Assembly: GCA_018398585.1 (NCBI GenBank)
Contig: JAGTTD010000008.1
Location: 22,839,172-22,903,171, forward strand
Direction of reading: 5' to 3'
Source: Simmondsia chinensis
Taxonomy: Eukaryota; Streptophyta; Magnoliopsida; Caryophyllales; Simmondsiaceae
Length of the DNA stretch: 64,000 bases
The notes under the pieces are model-generated. The model was not told the origin of the DNA, ran no database searches, and saw only the letters and a list, made by a program, of their open reading frames with translations. How positions within the stretch are numbered: position 1 is the stretch's first letter; each line of letters opens with the position of its first letter. The position numbers were made by a program, and so were the translations under genes. Below, piece by piece: positions 1 to 10,653 of this stretch.

Positions 1-2092
1 TTTTTCACTTTAGGGTGCATGTTGGGTGCTCTAAATACCACAAGTATCTGTCTTGTGCCGAAAGTGGAGAATCCCTCCACTTTTTGTGACTTTCGCCTAT
101 CTCCATCTGTAATGTGATCTGTAAGTGCATTACTAACATCCTTGCAAATAGGTTGAAGGGTGTCCTTCCCGAGTTGATTGATAATGCTAAAATTGCCTTT
201 GTCCCAGGCTGTCAGATCTCAAATAGCATTTTGCTGACTCATGAGCTTATGCATGACTATCACCATCAGGTTCCGCCGCACTGTGCCTTGAACGTTGATA
301 TCTGCAAAGCCTTTGACACAATTCATTAGGACTTCATCCTAGCCTATATGAGGAGTATGGGGATTCCCGAGATCATGGTTGGTTGGGTCCGAGAGCGCCT
401 ATAGCCTACTTTTCTATCGCCAATAATGGCAAGCTCGAGGATTTCTTTCACTCTAGTTGAGGCATTTGCCAGGGTGACCCGCTTTCTCCATATCTGGTTG
501 TTATTTCGATGGAGGGTCTTTGAGGTCTTATTCTCTGAGCTATTGATGACCCGCGGTTTCATTATCACCCATGCTATCGTTGCACGGGGCCTCACTCACC
601 TATGCTTCAGCAATGACCTAATAATCTTCTTTCAGAGTGATTTGGGCAATGTTACCATGGTTCTTGATGTTCTGGATCGCTTTGCTGCCCAATTGGGGCT
701 TTCCTCGAATGCAGCAAAGAGTACTTTTTTTTCTAACCAAGGCTGATTCTGCGACTCATAGTGATACTTAGCATTTTGGGATTCAATCTTGGGAAGTGTC
801 CGGTCCAGTATTTGGTAGTGCCGCGTATTACTTCTCAGCTGCGGTATGTGACTACAAGCTACTTTTGGATTGCATCCTCTCCAATATTTGATTATGGGTC
901 TCTCGTTATCTTTCGTATGCTGGCCGCCTGCCAGCTCATTAGGTCAGTCCTCTTCGCTATTCAGGTATACTGGTCATCAGTCTTCATGCTCCGAAGACGA
1001 TGATTATGAAGATCAAGTCGACTTGCAACTTTTATTTAGTGTGGCACTTTGTTGACCTGGGGGGGGGGGGGGGGGTGCGGATGAAGGTTGCATGGAGGTA
1101 GCTTTGTTATCCTAGGCACGAGGGCGGTCCAGGACTCCGTCGTCTTCCCGAGTGGAACCAGGCTTCAATTATGAAGCACATCTGGTTCCATCCTTTCGAT
1201 CCTTCCTCACTTTGGCCTTTGGGTTCACTTGGACCGCCATCGAGGGAGGAGTTTTTGAACAATTTGTGCGACGAGTTCAGCACCATGGTGTGGGCGTCAG
1301 ATTCTATTATTTCGTCATCTTTGCTCTAAAGCATTACGTCATGTCATAGCCGATGGTTTTGATACTGCCTTTTGGACGGATTATTGGCTTCCTTGTGGTT
1401 GCCCCTCGGAGTGCCTCCCTGCTCTACTACTCACCTCTTCTGGTCTTCTGTGGGATTCTCGAGTCTCAACTATCATTAAGGGTGATTAGTGGAGATTTCC
1501 ATAGGGATGTCTGGAGCTCCGACCCATCAAGGATATGATCGATTTCAGCCCTCGGGCTGGTGTAGCAGATTCTATCAGGTGGTTGGGTGACCCTTCTGAG
1601 AAATTCACCACCAAATCCGCTTGCAAGATGATCCAGAGTAGGAGAGAGGAGGACTTTACTCACCATTTTTTGTGGTTTCAACTTCACATTCCGAGGCATT
1701 CCTTTCTTCTATAACTCACTTCAAGAGAGCGGCTATGGACTTGAGACAAACTTATGAGATTTGGAGCACAGGAACTCCAGAGTGTTTGTGTTCTCTGTGT
1801 ACTAACGAGACTCGTGGGCACCTTTTCTTCGATTGTTCCCCTTTCTGCATCTATCTAGAGCTACATCACTCCGTGTACATCTGTTTCTTGGCCTGCCCTT
1901 CTTCGGGGTGATCTCGTCCCTTGGGCTACTCGGGACCTCAAGGGCCAGGAGATTGGCAGCATTATGGCTCAACTCTACCTCTCATCGTCCGCTTATGTTT
2001 TCTTGTATGGAGTGCAACCTTCGTATTCAGTGTTCTCAGTCCAGACAAGTTAAGGCCTTGAGAGAAGAGATTACGGGTTTGGTTAGGAGCCA
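1..2092 (+). pseudogene. L1-like LINE, RT and C-terminal region, 5' part (interrupted)
   Basis: Remnant of the second ORF of a non-LTR retrotransposon, whose reverse transcriptase would copy its RNA at the genomic target. Around 114-329 the frame reads as RT palm sequence (AFVPGCQISNSILLTHELM, then DICKAFD). Around 450-640 a shifted frame gives the GDP.SPYL-type block and a degraded FADDL motif (FSNDLIIF). Near 1760-1850 a cysteine/histidine block CLCSLCTNETRGHLFFDC matches the zf-RVT domain found after RT in plant L1 elements. Several frameshifts and stops, plus a G run at about 1060-1076, show it is dead. The 5' end lies outside the window. The element continues at 10251, after the gypsy insertion. 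Related copies lie at 24245-25535 and 54490-55366. Confidence 0.85.
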
Positions 2093-2967
2093 TGATGCTT
2101 ACTTTGCGTATGTGTTAGATAGCATACTAGTCGTATCAAGTAATAAATAAATGAGTAGAGTATCGTCCCACGAGGATTGTTCTTGAATGAGTACCAATAT
2201 AAGTAGCTTTGATGCTATTTGAACAACCGAAATTGAGATGTTGATATGAAATACAATAAACTAAAAAGAAACAAAAATATGCTAACTGATTTTTTTGAAG
2301 TTTTTATGATTTAATAATATCCAAGGCATCCGAATTTTACCCAGTTGCATCAATATGCCTTTCTATTATCGTTATTCAAATTGTTATTACGTGTTGATGA
2401 TTGAAAACCTTAATTTACTAAATATTCTCTCACGAGCAACATTAAGCATGCTCTTTTACGTATTAGCCCATCACTCTCGTGCATGAATTTAAATAAGAAA
2501 AGTGTTTTGAAGCTCGATGATTTTCACTTAAAAAATCACACAAATCGCGTTAATCCCTCCCGAGTATTTTGCTCAATTTGTGGTGCTTATCACCTTAGCA
2601 CTCATCATAAATCTCCTCTCGGACTCATTATGAATTATTATAGGCCTTAAATGGTGATCAAGCATTTAAAACTCATGAAGAACAATGATAAACACTTCAA
2701 CAACGCAATGACAAAACAAGAATGCGTTGAATTAGAAACAAGCATAACTTAGGCTACATCGTAACCTCTGAATAACAAAATTAGTTCATGATAAACTTAA
2801 TATAAGACATATTTAACACAAAATTCATGAACTTAATGAATAAAAGGCTAGAAAGGACTTCAAAATACAAAATTACAATCCAAACTTTCTCCTCCTTCTT
2901 CTTCTTTTCCTTCACCCGTTTTCTTCTTGCTTCTTCTACACTTTGTATGGGCGCAATTTTATTTTAT

Positions 2968-3003
<36 letters not shown>

Positions 3004-3553
3004 GTTGAATGAAGGATGTTCTAACTCTTCCAAAACCTCCTCTATTTATAGTGTTTAGGGGGGTGAATAAAGAATGTAGAAATTAACTTCAAACTTCGTC
3101 CTCATTTGCCAATTTCTCACGGTTCACCCACAACTTGCAAAGCTTGGTTGATTTTATGCATTTTCTTCACTTTCACCGCCCAAACCTGCAAACTCAGACC
3201 TTGATGCTTGTATTCATGTAGTATACAATGTATTTGAGCTTATAAAATGAGAAAAATTAGCCGCCCAAAGCAAGTTGCAAAGCCTGTGTTAATTCTTGTT
3301 GGTTCATTGTATAAACCATGAGATTGGGGTGATTTTGCTATTTTATTACTTTTATTTTATGTATCTTGCATTTACTTTTCGATGTTAATGATAAAACCTA
3401 GCAAGATTCACATAAAATGAGTGTTTTCGCAAGAAAATAGCAAAATAGTTCAAAACGAGCAAAACCGAGCAAAAAGCGATAAAAAGTTGATGTAAAATGG
3501 TTAAAAATAAATTAAAATGATATAAATAATTATATACTAAATTAGACTTATCA
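2093..3553 (-). repeat. 3' LTR of the Athila-like element
   Basis: 1461 bp, nearly collinear with 8808-10245. It holds a T run of about 32 at 2970-3001, where the sister LTR has about 24. A minus-strand TATAAATAGA box lies at 3041-3050. Small scattered differences between the two LTRs indicate an insertion that is not very recent. Confidence 0.88.
3041..3050 (-). promoter_or_regulatory. TATA box of Athila-like LTR
   Basis: The minus strand reads TATAAATAGA inside the LTR. The same motif occurs in the sister LTR at about 9733-9742, so it is conserved between copies. It is the likely core promoter of the element, in U3. Confidence 0.5.
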
Positions 3554-3595
3554 AAATACCCCCAAACGTAAATCTTGCTCGTCCTCGAGCAAGGC
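3554..3595 (-). promoter_or_regulatory. Polypurine tract and adjoining hairpin
   Basis: Next to the 3' LTR the minus strand has TTTGGGGGTATTT, a polypurine tract expected to prime plus-strand DNA synthesis. Just upstream, 3574-3593 (plus strand CTTGCTCGTCCTCGAGCAAG) forms an 8-bp-stem hairpin with a TCCT loop. A G-rich tract beside the LTR is the rule for gypsy elements; a role for the hairpin is inference. Confidence 0.6.
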
Positions 3596-5034
3596 TAAAC
3601 ATTAAGGCGCAGGATCTCATACTTTTTAAGAATTCTTCCACAATTTAAAGCAAGTGCACTTTTATTAGAAAAGAATGACTGAGGATCAAGGTTGAAGGTT
3701 CTGAAGGCAAAACCATCTTTTCTAAGGAAAAATCTGTCAAGTACCTTGGTGACCAAGTTCAAAAGCTAGCTAAGCAAATTAAGTTTATCCATTGTTTCTA
3801 ATCTCAGGACATTAAACTGAATAGAGGACAAAAATCATATTACTCATAACAAGACTTATCAAGTACGCCCAAAACAAAAAAAAACAAAAAAATTTTCTTG
3901 AGGAATTTTTTAACTCAAGTCAATTTCGGCTCATTAGTATATCTTTAGCGAGAATCAAGCTCCGACTCCGTGGCGATGACCCATAAGTAAGAGAAGCCAC
4001 CACTGAGATGCCTTCATTATGACTTCCCGAGTATATCATCAATGAGAATCAAGCTCCGACTCCTGGGCGATGACCCATAAGTAAGAAAAGCCACCGCTGA
4101 GATGTCCTCATAATGGGTAGCACATATCTTAAAATGTTTATAAATGGGATAGCAGTACTATAGATGATTTACTCCCTTTTTTTTTGGTGCTTGGTTCCTT
4201 GTTAGCTTTCTAAGTACCCCTTGTAGCGAGCTTTCAATGCGGCAACTCCCGTTCCAGTTGGCCCAGGATACCATGGTGTTGAAACACCCCTACGGATCTA
4301 CTTGCTCGAGATACCAACGCAACGAAACCATCACACCATAGCACATATCCAAATGATAGACGTCTTTAGCAGGATAGCATTGCTTAGTCATTATCTCCCT
4401 CTTATTTTTATTATATTTTTCCTTTATTTAGACTTAGGCATAACTCTTCAAAATCTATTATGTAAATGATACTCTTTATGCAATCTATTCAAATTTGAGC
4501 ATCTTTTAATCAGAAAGAAAAGTAAAAACAACTATGCTAACTAGTGAAGTCAAATACTATAGTTTTATCAAGATAGTACCTTAGATTAGATTGTGTTTTG
4601 TAGTTAGAATACAGAAATAATCGATTATCCGGTTATTCAAATCTAATTAAAGTAAACGAGTTAAAGAGTTAAAAATTGCCTAAAAAGCAAGATGATAAGT
4701 TCTTTTTTTTTTATGAAATTTTTAAAAGACTAAAGGTTAAAACTGCAGAAAATTGACAATCTTTTTGTTGGCCGACACTATTTACATCCCCATACAAAGG
4801 CTCCGAACTCTAGGAAGGCACTAAAGCCGACTCTAAAGCTTAAAACAAGAAAATCTTTTGAAATAATTTTGTTTCAAAACTTTAAAAATTGCTTTTCCCC
4901 AACCCCCAATCTTAGAGTTAACATTGTTCTTAATGTTAAAAGAACTGCAAAGATTAAGTGAGGCGAGAGATACTTCCCAGGTTTGAGGATTGCTTGTTGA
5001 TGGTGTATGTTCATATCTTGCTACCCCCCAAACT
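3596..5034 (-). other. Noncoding 3' region of Athila-like element
   Basis: About 1.4 kb between the integrase stub and the 3' LTR, where I see no coding similarity on either strand. It contains a tandem duplication (3951-4138) and short A/T runs. A second G-rich tract (minus strand TTTGGGGGG) sits at about 5026-5034, at the breakpoint where integrase sequence ends. The region is probably the element's 3' untranslated or spacer sequence, with the integrase core deleted at its upstream edge. Confidence 0.55.
3951..4138. repeat. 94-bp tandem duplication
   Basis: Two copies of a ~94-bp unit start at 3951 and 4045, both beginning AGAATCAAGCTCCGACTCC and sharing GGCGATGACCCATAAGTAAG and the following AGCCACCRCTGAGATG. 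They are nearly identical and lie in the noncoding 3' region of the Athila-like element. Confidence 0.85.
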
Positions 5035-5260
5035 TGTTGTAAAATACCTTAGCTGCAGTTTCAGTCTCGCCATGATGGCCACCAGTTTCAAGAGAGTGAC
5101 AGTGGCGCAGAATGTTCTCCATTTACTCCTCACATACACATCTTCTGATAATCTGGTCTACACAATTCTTATACAAGAATGGTTCTTCCCAGAATTAATG
5201 CTTTAAGCCAATGAAGAACTTCTTCTTTTGCTGATAGGTCATGTCCTCCGGGCAGTTCTC
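5035..5260 (-). pseudogene. Integrase N-terminal (H2C2) stub, gypsy
   Basis: In broken frames the minus strand continues from [14 protein letters not shown] into sequence resembling the plant gypsy integrase lead-in, ending with a GHHGETETAAKVFYNK-like block. This corresponds to the HHCC zinc-binding region. The catalytic DDE core that should follow is absent, and the sequence changes abruptly to noncoding at about 5034. Stops interrupt the frame. Loss of the core shows an internal deletion. Confidence 0.65.
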
Positions 5261-6536
5261 CTATGCAACCAGATAGTTAACGATGTCAGCGTACCATGGA
5301 CAATTAGGATTCTCGCTTACCATCATAAGACTTTCATCTTGGAATTTTTCATTGATAGAGGGACCTTCGTCCTCTCGTTCGAGACATGACATATGATCTA
5401 CCACAACATTTTCTGTACCCTTTTTATCCCGGATTTCTAAATCAAATTCCTGAAGCAAGAGAATCCATCTAATTAGTCTTGGTTTTTGCATCCTATTTTG
5501 CAAAAGGGAATTTCATAGCAGAATGGTCAATTTAAACAATTACCTTTGAATTGAGCAGGTAGGAACTAAATTTATCAAATGCAAACACTACAGCTAGTAA
5601 TTCTTTCTCGGTAGTAGCATAGTTAATCTGTGCATCTGTCAAAGTTTTACTAGAATAGTAAATTACATGAAAATTTTTGTTCCTTCTTTTTCCTAGCACG
5701 GTCCCTAGAGCATAATCACTAGCGTCGCACACAAGTTCAAAGTGTAAGGTCCAGTTGGGTGCTACAATTATTGGTGCTGACACTAGTTTCTTCTTCAAGG
5801 TTTCAAAGGCATGCGTGTAGTCAATATCAAAGTTAAAAGGGACATCTTTCATCAATAAATTGCAAAGAGGCTTAGCGATCTTAGAGAAGTCCTTAATGAA
5901 CCTTCTGTAGAAACCTACATGTCCTAAGAAACTCCGAATGCTTTTAACATTAGTAGAGGGTGGTAATTGCTCTATCACTTCAGTTTTTGCTCTATCAACC
6001 TCAATTCCACTTTTTGAAATCATATGCCCTAACACAATTCCTTCTTGGACCATAAAATGACATTTCTCCCAATTCAAGACAAGATTAGTGTTAGTGCATT
6101 TTTGCAAAACCATAGGGAGGTTAGCTAAACAATCATCAAATGAGGCTAGAAAGACATAAAAATCATCCATAAACACCTCTATGAAATTTTTTACCATATA
6201 ACTAAAGATTGCCATTATACATCTTTAAAAAGTCGCAGGGGCATTGCATAACCCAAAAGGCATTCTCCTATAGGCAAAGGTACCATAAGGACAAGTGAAA
6301 GTGGTCTTTTCCTGATCTTCCAGGGCTATGGCAGTTTGATTGTGCCCTGAATATCCATCAAGAAAACAGTAATACGAATGACCCGCCAGTTTTTCTAACA
6401 TTTAATCAATGAATGGTAAGGAGAAGTGGTCCTTTCGGGTGGCATCATTAAGCTTTCGATAATCTGTGCAAACCCTCCACCCGTTGATAGTCCTAGTAGG
6501 GATGAGCTCATTGTTCTCATTTTCTACTACAGTTGT

Positions 6537-6572
<36 letters not shown>

Positions 6573-6680
6573 TCTCTTTGGAACTACTTGCACTGGGCTA
6601 ACCCATGGGCTATCAGATATGGAATAGATGATCCCGGCATCAAATAATTTGACAACTTCTTTTCTTACTACCTCTTTCAT
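5261..6680 (-). pseudogene. Reverse transcriptase and RNase H, gypsy
   Basis: The frame from 6680 gives the RT start (SPWVSPVQVVPK, then GWRVCTDYRKLNDATRKDHF). The frame from 6215 gives FIEVFMDDFYVF, matching the catalytic YxDD block with Tyr replaced by Met (MDD), followed by VLGHMIS and FLGHVGFYRRFIKDF. RNase H follows (CDASDYALGTVLG, then ATTEKELLAVVFAFDKF) and ends near 5380 with the conserved tail. Stops separate the parts. At 6538-6570 a run of about 33 C on the plus strand expands a glycine stretch between VVPK and TVVENENNE, where the family normally has only a couple of glycines. Confidence 0.88.
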
Positions 6681-6688
6681 GGCAGGGT

Positions 6689-7720
6689 TTAACCGCGCTG
6701 AGGTTGCATAGAAGATTTGAAGCTATCCTCCATGAGAATTTTGTGCAGGCATATGGAAGGGCTGATTCCCTTGACATCCGAAAGGGTCCATCCGATTGCT
6801 GTTCTATGCTTTCTAAGAACCCTAAGCAACCTTTCCTGTTCAATATTACTCAATGAAGCATTAATAATAACAAGATAAGTGTTAGAATTACCAAGATAGG
6901 CATATTTGAGATGCGGTGGCAATGGCTTGAGCACTAAGTTCGACGACTCTTCTTCTTCCGTTCTCTGCTGAATTTCAGTGCTCGAATGTCTTCCACTCTT
7001 GTTCCGCGGTGGGAATTGAAAGGTTCCCAACTTTCCAGGTATTGGGCACATTCCCTTATTAACTCGTCGTCCGTGTCTATGGTCCCTAACTTTGTTAGAC
7101 ACGCTTAATGTGTCCCTGAATGTCTCAGTGACCAACTTATCTACAATATCAATCTCAAAACAAGAATCCATGTTAGAGGGAAATTGAATGGCATTAAAGA
7201 CGTTGAAGGTTACCTGTTCATCTTGTATCCTTAGGATCAGCTTTCCTTGTTGTACGTCTATCAGGGTTCTTCCTGTAGCAAGGAAGGGTCGGCCTAGAAT
7301 AAGAGGTATCTCCCGATCCTCTTCCATACCAAGCACAATGAAGCCAGTCGGGAAGATGAATTTATCAACCTTCACAAGGACGTCTTCAATTACACCTCTA
7401 GGATACTTGATTGATCGGCTCCGCAAGTTGGATGGATACAGTGGTAGGCTTCACTTCTCCTAACCCAAGCTTCTTGAAAACAGAGCGAGGCACTAAATTT
7501 ATACTTGCACCTAAATTACACAAAACCTTATCAAAACTAATGGAGCCAATGGTGCAAGGTATTGTGAAACTCCCTGGATCTTTTAGCTTGGGAGGCAATT
7601 GCAGTATGGCACTGCATTCTTAACTAAATGCTACCGTTTCGAACTCTCCCAACTTCCTTTTGTTAGACAGGATTTCTTTCATGAATTTTGCATATTTGGG
7701 CATCTGTTCTAACATGTCAG
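6689..7720 (-). pseudogene. Gypsy aspartic protease and linker to RT
   Basis: The frame from 7598 reads PGSFTIPCTIGSISFDKVLC followed by NLGASINLVPRSVF. The catalytic D(L/T)G-type aspartate has become Asn (NLGAS), which should kill protease activity. The following frame to 6689 carries the region between protease and RT, including LILGRPFLATGRTLIDVQQ and SDVKGISPSICLHKI. An upstream fragment at 7620-7700 matches the YAKFMKEILSNKRK region. Frameshifts at about 7400 and 7600 break the polyprotein. Confidence 0.82.
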
Positions 7721-7989
7721 CTAAAGGGACATTAATATGTAACTTTTTGAAAATTTCCAAAAATTTAGCAAATTATTTGTCTGCTTTTGTCTTTTTCCGG
7801 CGCTAAGGGAATGGGACCTTTCGTTTGTAGGGTTGAGGTTCAACCCTTTTTTGGTTCATTTTCTTCTTGGACTTTTGTCCCTTCCTCATTTTCCAATTCC
7901 TGATTTGCATCAGTGGACAGGTGAATTATGGGTAGTTTAATTGGCATGGTTTGGTCGACCTGAGTTGGTTCTTTCAAAATTTTCCCACT
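7721..7989 (-). other. Degraded gag-protease spacer
   Basis: Short stretch between the gag remnant and the protease. It is rich in acidic and polar codons on the minus strand and interrupted by stops. It is probably the low-conservation hinge of the gag-pol polyprotein. No domain is recognisable. Confidence 0.4.
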
Positions 7990-8807
7990 TCATAATTCTA
8001 TTGCTTTTACTTGCTCTCGTGGGTTAATGACAGTGTTACTAGGTAAAGAACCTTGAGATCTTTCAGGAAGGTGATTTGAAATTTTCCCAATTTGGGTCTC
8101 AAGGTTTCTAATGGTCGTTTCCTGATTGCGAATCAAGGTTTCTTGATTTCGAAGAGTTGCTTCAGTGTTTTGCATGAAACTTTTTGTATCTTGCATAAAC
8201 TTACTAAATAAATTTTTGAGATCAGTCTTTCTTTCAGGGAGATGAAAAGGTTGTTTTTGTATCCTTTGATTATTCCACAAAAAACTTGGACGGTTTCTCC
8301 ACCCGGGATTATCTTTGTTGGAATAGGGATTACTTTTTTGAAAATTTGAAACAAAATCGGTTTGTTCATGGGTTGATGCTGCGAAAGGATTTCCTATTTG
8401 GCATTCTATGCCAGGATGATTCCCTGCACAAAATTCACACGTGAGTACAGGAGAATTTATGGCATTCACGTTCATGTTCATCTGTTTTTGAAGCATTGAA
8501 ACCTAGGCAGTTAACTTTGTTATTGCATCCAGCTTGTGTATTCCTGTAAGTTTCTTTTGTTCAGTTGCCCTTGCATAGTTATTGCTAGACATTACTTCTA
8601 GCAATTCATACACTTCATCTGGGGTTTTGCGATTTAGGGATCCCCCCGCATCCGCGTCTACCATCGTTTGAGTATTAGGTGCCAACTCATTGTAAAAAGT
8701 TTGGACTAGCATCCAAACTGGCTAACCATGATGTGGGCACTTTCTGAAAAGTTCTTTGTAACGTTCCCACGCCAGATACAAAAATTCTGTATCGTATTGC
8801 ACAAACT
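7990..8807 (-). pseudogene. Gypsy gag, C-terminal part with zinc knuckle
   Basis: The frame from 8496 has a zinc-knuckle-like CEFCAGNHPGIEC, and further on repeated RNQETLIRNQETTIRNLE heptad-like sequence that may form a coiled coil. The preceding frame (8712-8503) reads TFYNELAPNTQTMVDADAGG. Upstream of that, the minus strand reads LAWERYKELFRKCPHHG right up to the LTR at 8808. These are central and C-terminal gag pieces; the N-terminal half is missing. A stop after CPHHG and others break it. Confidence 0.8.
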
Positions 8808-10245
8808 TGATGCTTACTTTGCGTATGCGTTAGCAAGTGCACTAGTCGTATCAAGTAATAAAGAAATGAGTAGAGTATCGTCCCACAAGGATTGTTAGTG
8901 AATGAGTACCAAGATTAGTAACTTTGATGCTATTTGAACAACCAAAAATTGAGATGTTAATATGAAATAAAATAAACTAAAAAGAAACAAAATATGCTAA
9001 CTGATTTTATGAAGTTTTTATGATTTAATAATATCCAAGGCATTCGATTTCACCCAGTTGCATCAATACGCCTTTCTATTCTTGTTATTCAAGTTGTTAT
9101 TACGTGTTGATGGTTGAAAACCCTAATTTACTAAATAATCTCTCTCGAGCTACATTTAGCATACTCTTTTACGTATCAACCCATCACTCTCGTGCATGAA
9201 TTTAAATAAGAAAAGAGTTTTTAAAGCTCTATGATTTTCACTTAAAAAACCACACAAATCGCGTCAATCTCTCTCGAACATTCGCTCAATTTGTGGTGCT
9301 TATCACCTTAGCACTCATCATAAATCTCCTCTTCGACTCATTATGAATCATTATAGGCCTTAAATGGTGATCAAGCATTTAAAACTCATGAAGAACAATG
9401 ATAAACACTTCAACAACGCAATGACAAAACAATGAATACGTTGAATTAGAAATAAGCGTATATTACAACTTAGGCTGCATCTTAGCCTTTGAATAAAAAA
9501 ATTAGTCCATGATAAACTTAATATAAGACATATTCAACACAAAATTCATGAACTCAACGAAGAAAAGGCTAGAAAGGACTTAAAAATACAAAATTACAAA
9601 CAAACTTTCTCCTCCTTCTTCTTCTTTTCCTTCACCCGTTTTCTTCTTGCTTCTTCTACATTGTATGGGTTTTTTTTTTTTTTTTTTTTTTTTTGGTTGA
9701 ATGAAGGATGCTCTAACTCCCCCAAAACCTCCTCTATTTATAGTGTTTAGGGGGTGAATAAAGAATGTAAAAATTAACTTCAAACTTCATCCTCATTTGC
9801 CAATTCTCTCGGTTCACCCACAACTTGCAAAGCTTGGTTGATTTTATGCATTTTATTCACTTTTCACCTCCCAAACCTGTAAAATCAGACCTTGATGCTT
9901 GTATTCATGTAGTATACAATGTATTTGAGCTTATAAAATGAGAAAAATTAGCCGCCCAAAGCAAGTTGCAAAGCTTGTGTTAATTCTTGTTGGTTCATTG
10001 TATAAACCGTGAAATTGGGGTGATTTTGCTATTTCATTACTTTTATTTGGTGTATCTTGAATTTGATTCTTGATGTTAATGATAAAACCTAGCAAGATTT
10101 AACATAAAATGAGTGTTTTCGCAAGAAAATAGCAAAATGGTTCAAAATGAGCAAAACCGAGCAAAAAGCGATAAAAAGTTGATATAAAATGGTTAAAATT
10201 ATATTAAAATGATATAAATAATTATGTACTAAATTAGACTTATCA
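8808..10245 (-). repeat. 5' LTR of the Athila-like element
   Basis: 1438 bp, homologous to 2093-3553 throughout. On the minus strand it begins TGATAAGTC and ends AAGTAAGCATCA. It has a T run at about 9670-9693. No tRNA primer-binding site follows it: gag coding sequence begins within a few bases, showing a deletion of the leader. Confidence 0.88.
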
Positions 10246-10515
10246 AGCTGCTTGCTTGCTATTTCTTCATTCCAGGAAGCTTGTCGTCATATGCCTCTTT
10301 GCTTAGGCAATGGGGCCTTGAGGTTTCGCAACTCCTTGTTGTTGTTGTTGGTTTTTTTTTTTTTTTAGCTGCTATTGCTTTGGTGGTCTTTGTTTGGACT
10401 TTGTTTGACTCTATTCCTTCATTGTAGGCTTCGGCCATTTCCTAGGGTAATGGCCCTTGTAGCTGTATTGTTTTCTCTTCATCTATCTAATTCATTGACT
10501 TACCAAAAAATATCT
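10246..10515 (+). pseudogene. 3' end of the interrupted L1-like LINE
   Basis: After the gypsy right boundary the LINE frame resumes (CLLAISSFQEACRHMPLCLG), continuing from EEITGLVRS before the insertion. It ends with TTGACTTACCAAAAAATA, resembling the ending GAGTTACCAAAAAAA of the related LINE at 55366. A T run lies at about 10350-10366. Confidence 0.7.
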
Positions 10516-10631
10516 CCTAATATACAAATCACCACTCGCTACATTAACAAATACAAACAAAAACCAAAACAACAACACCATTTATAAATTTTCAAATAGC
10601 CATAAATTACACAAATTGCTTAATATGTCAT
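10516..10631. other. AT-rich spacer
   Basis: Short AT-rich spacer, containing one copy of the recurring motif ATAAATTACACAAATTGC followed by TTAATATGTCATTATA. No gene is seen. Confidence 0.5.
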
Positions 10632-10653
10632 TATAAAGTGCAGAAAAAAAAGG
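10632..10653. repeat. Target duplication of SINE copy 1 (left)
   Basis: TATAAAGTGCAG followed by A8 and GGT. It recurs at 10908-10928 with A6. The two copies flank the SINE and differ only in A-run length. Confidence 0.8.

Larger units (their letters stand above)
2093..10245 (-). mobile_element. Athila-like Ty3/gypsy LTR retrotransposon, defective, nested in LINE
   Basis: Two ~1.45-kb direct repeats (2093-3553 and 8808-10245) bound gag, protease, RT, RNase H and an integrase stub, in gypsy order on the minus strand. The ends read TGAT...ATCA. The flanking 5-mers AGCCA and AGCTG agree at three of five positions and differ only by transitions, as an aged target duplication would. The LINE reading frame resumes across the insertion. 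The polyprotein style (PPKLKDPGSFTIPCTIG, LGRPFLATGRTLIDVQQGKL) is that of Athila-type plant elements; the lineage assignment is inference. The integrase core is missing, and the 5' LTR abuts gag directly, so the primer site and gag N-terminus are gone. It cannot move on its own. Confidence 0.88.

Noticed and set aside
3951..4138. CRISPR-like array
   Set aside because: Only two long near-identical units without spacers, in a plant retrotransposon.
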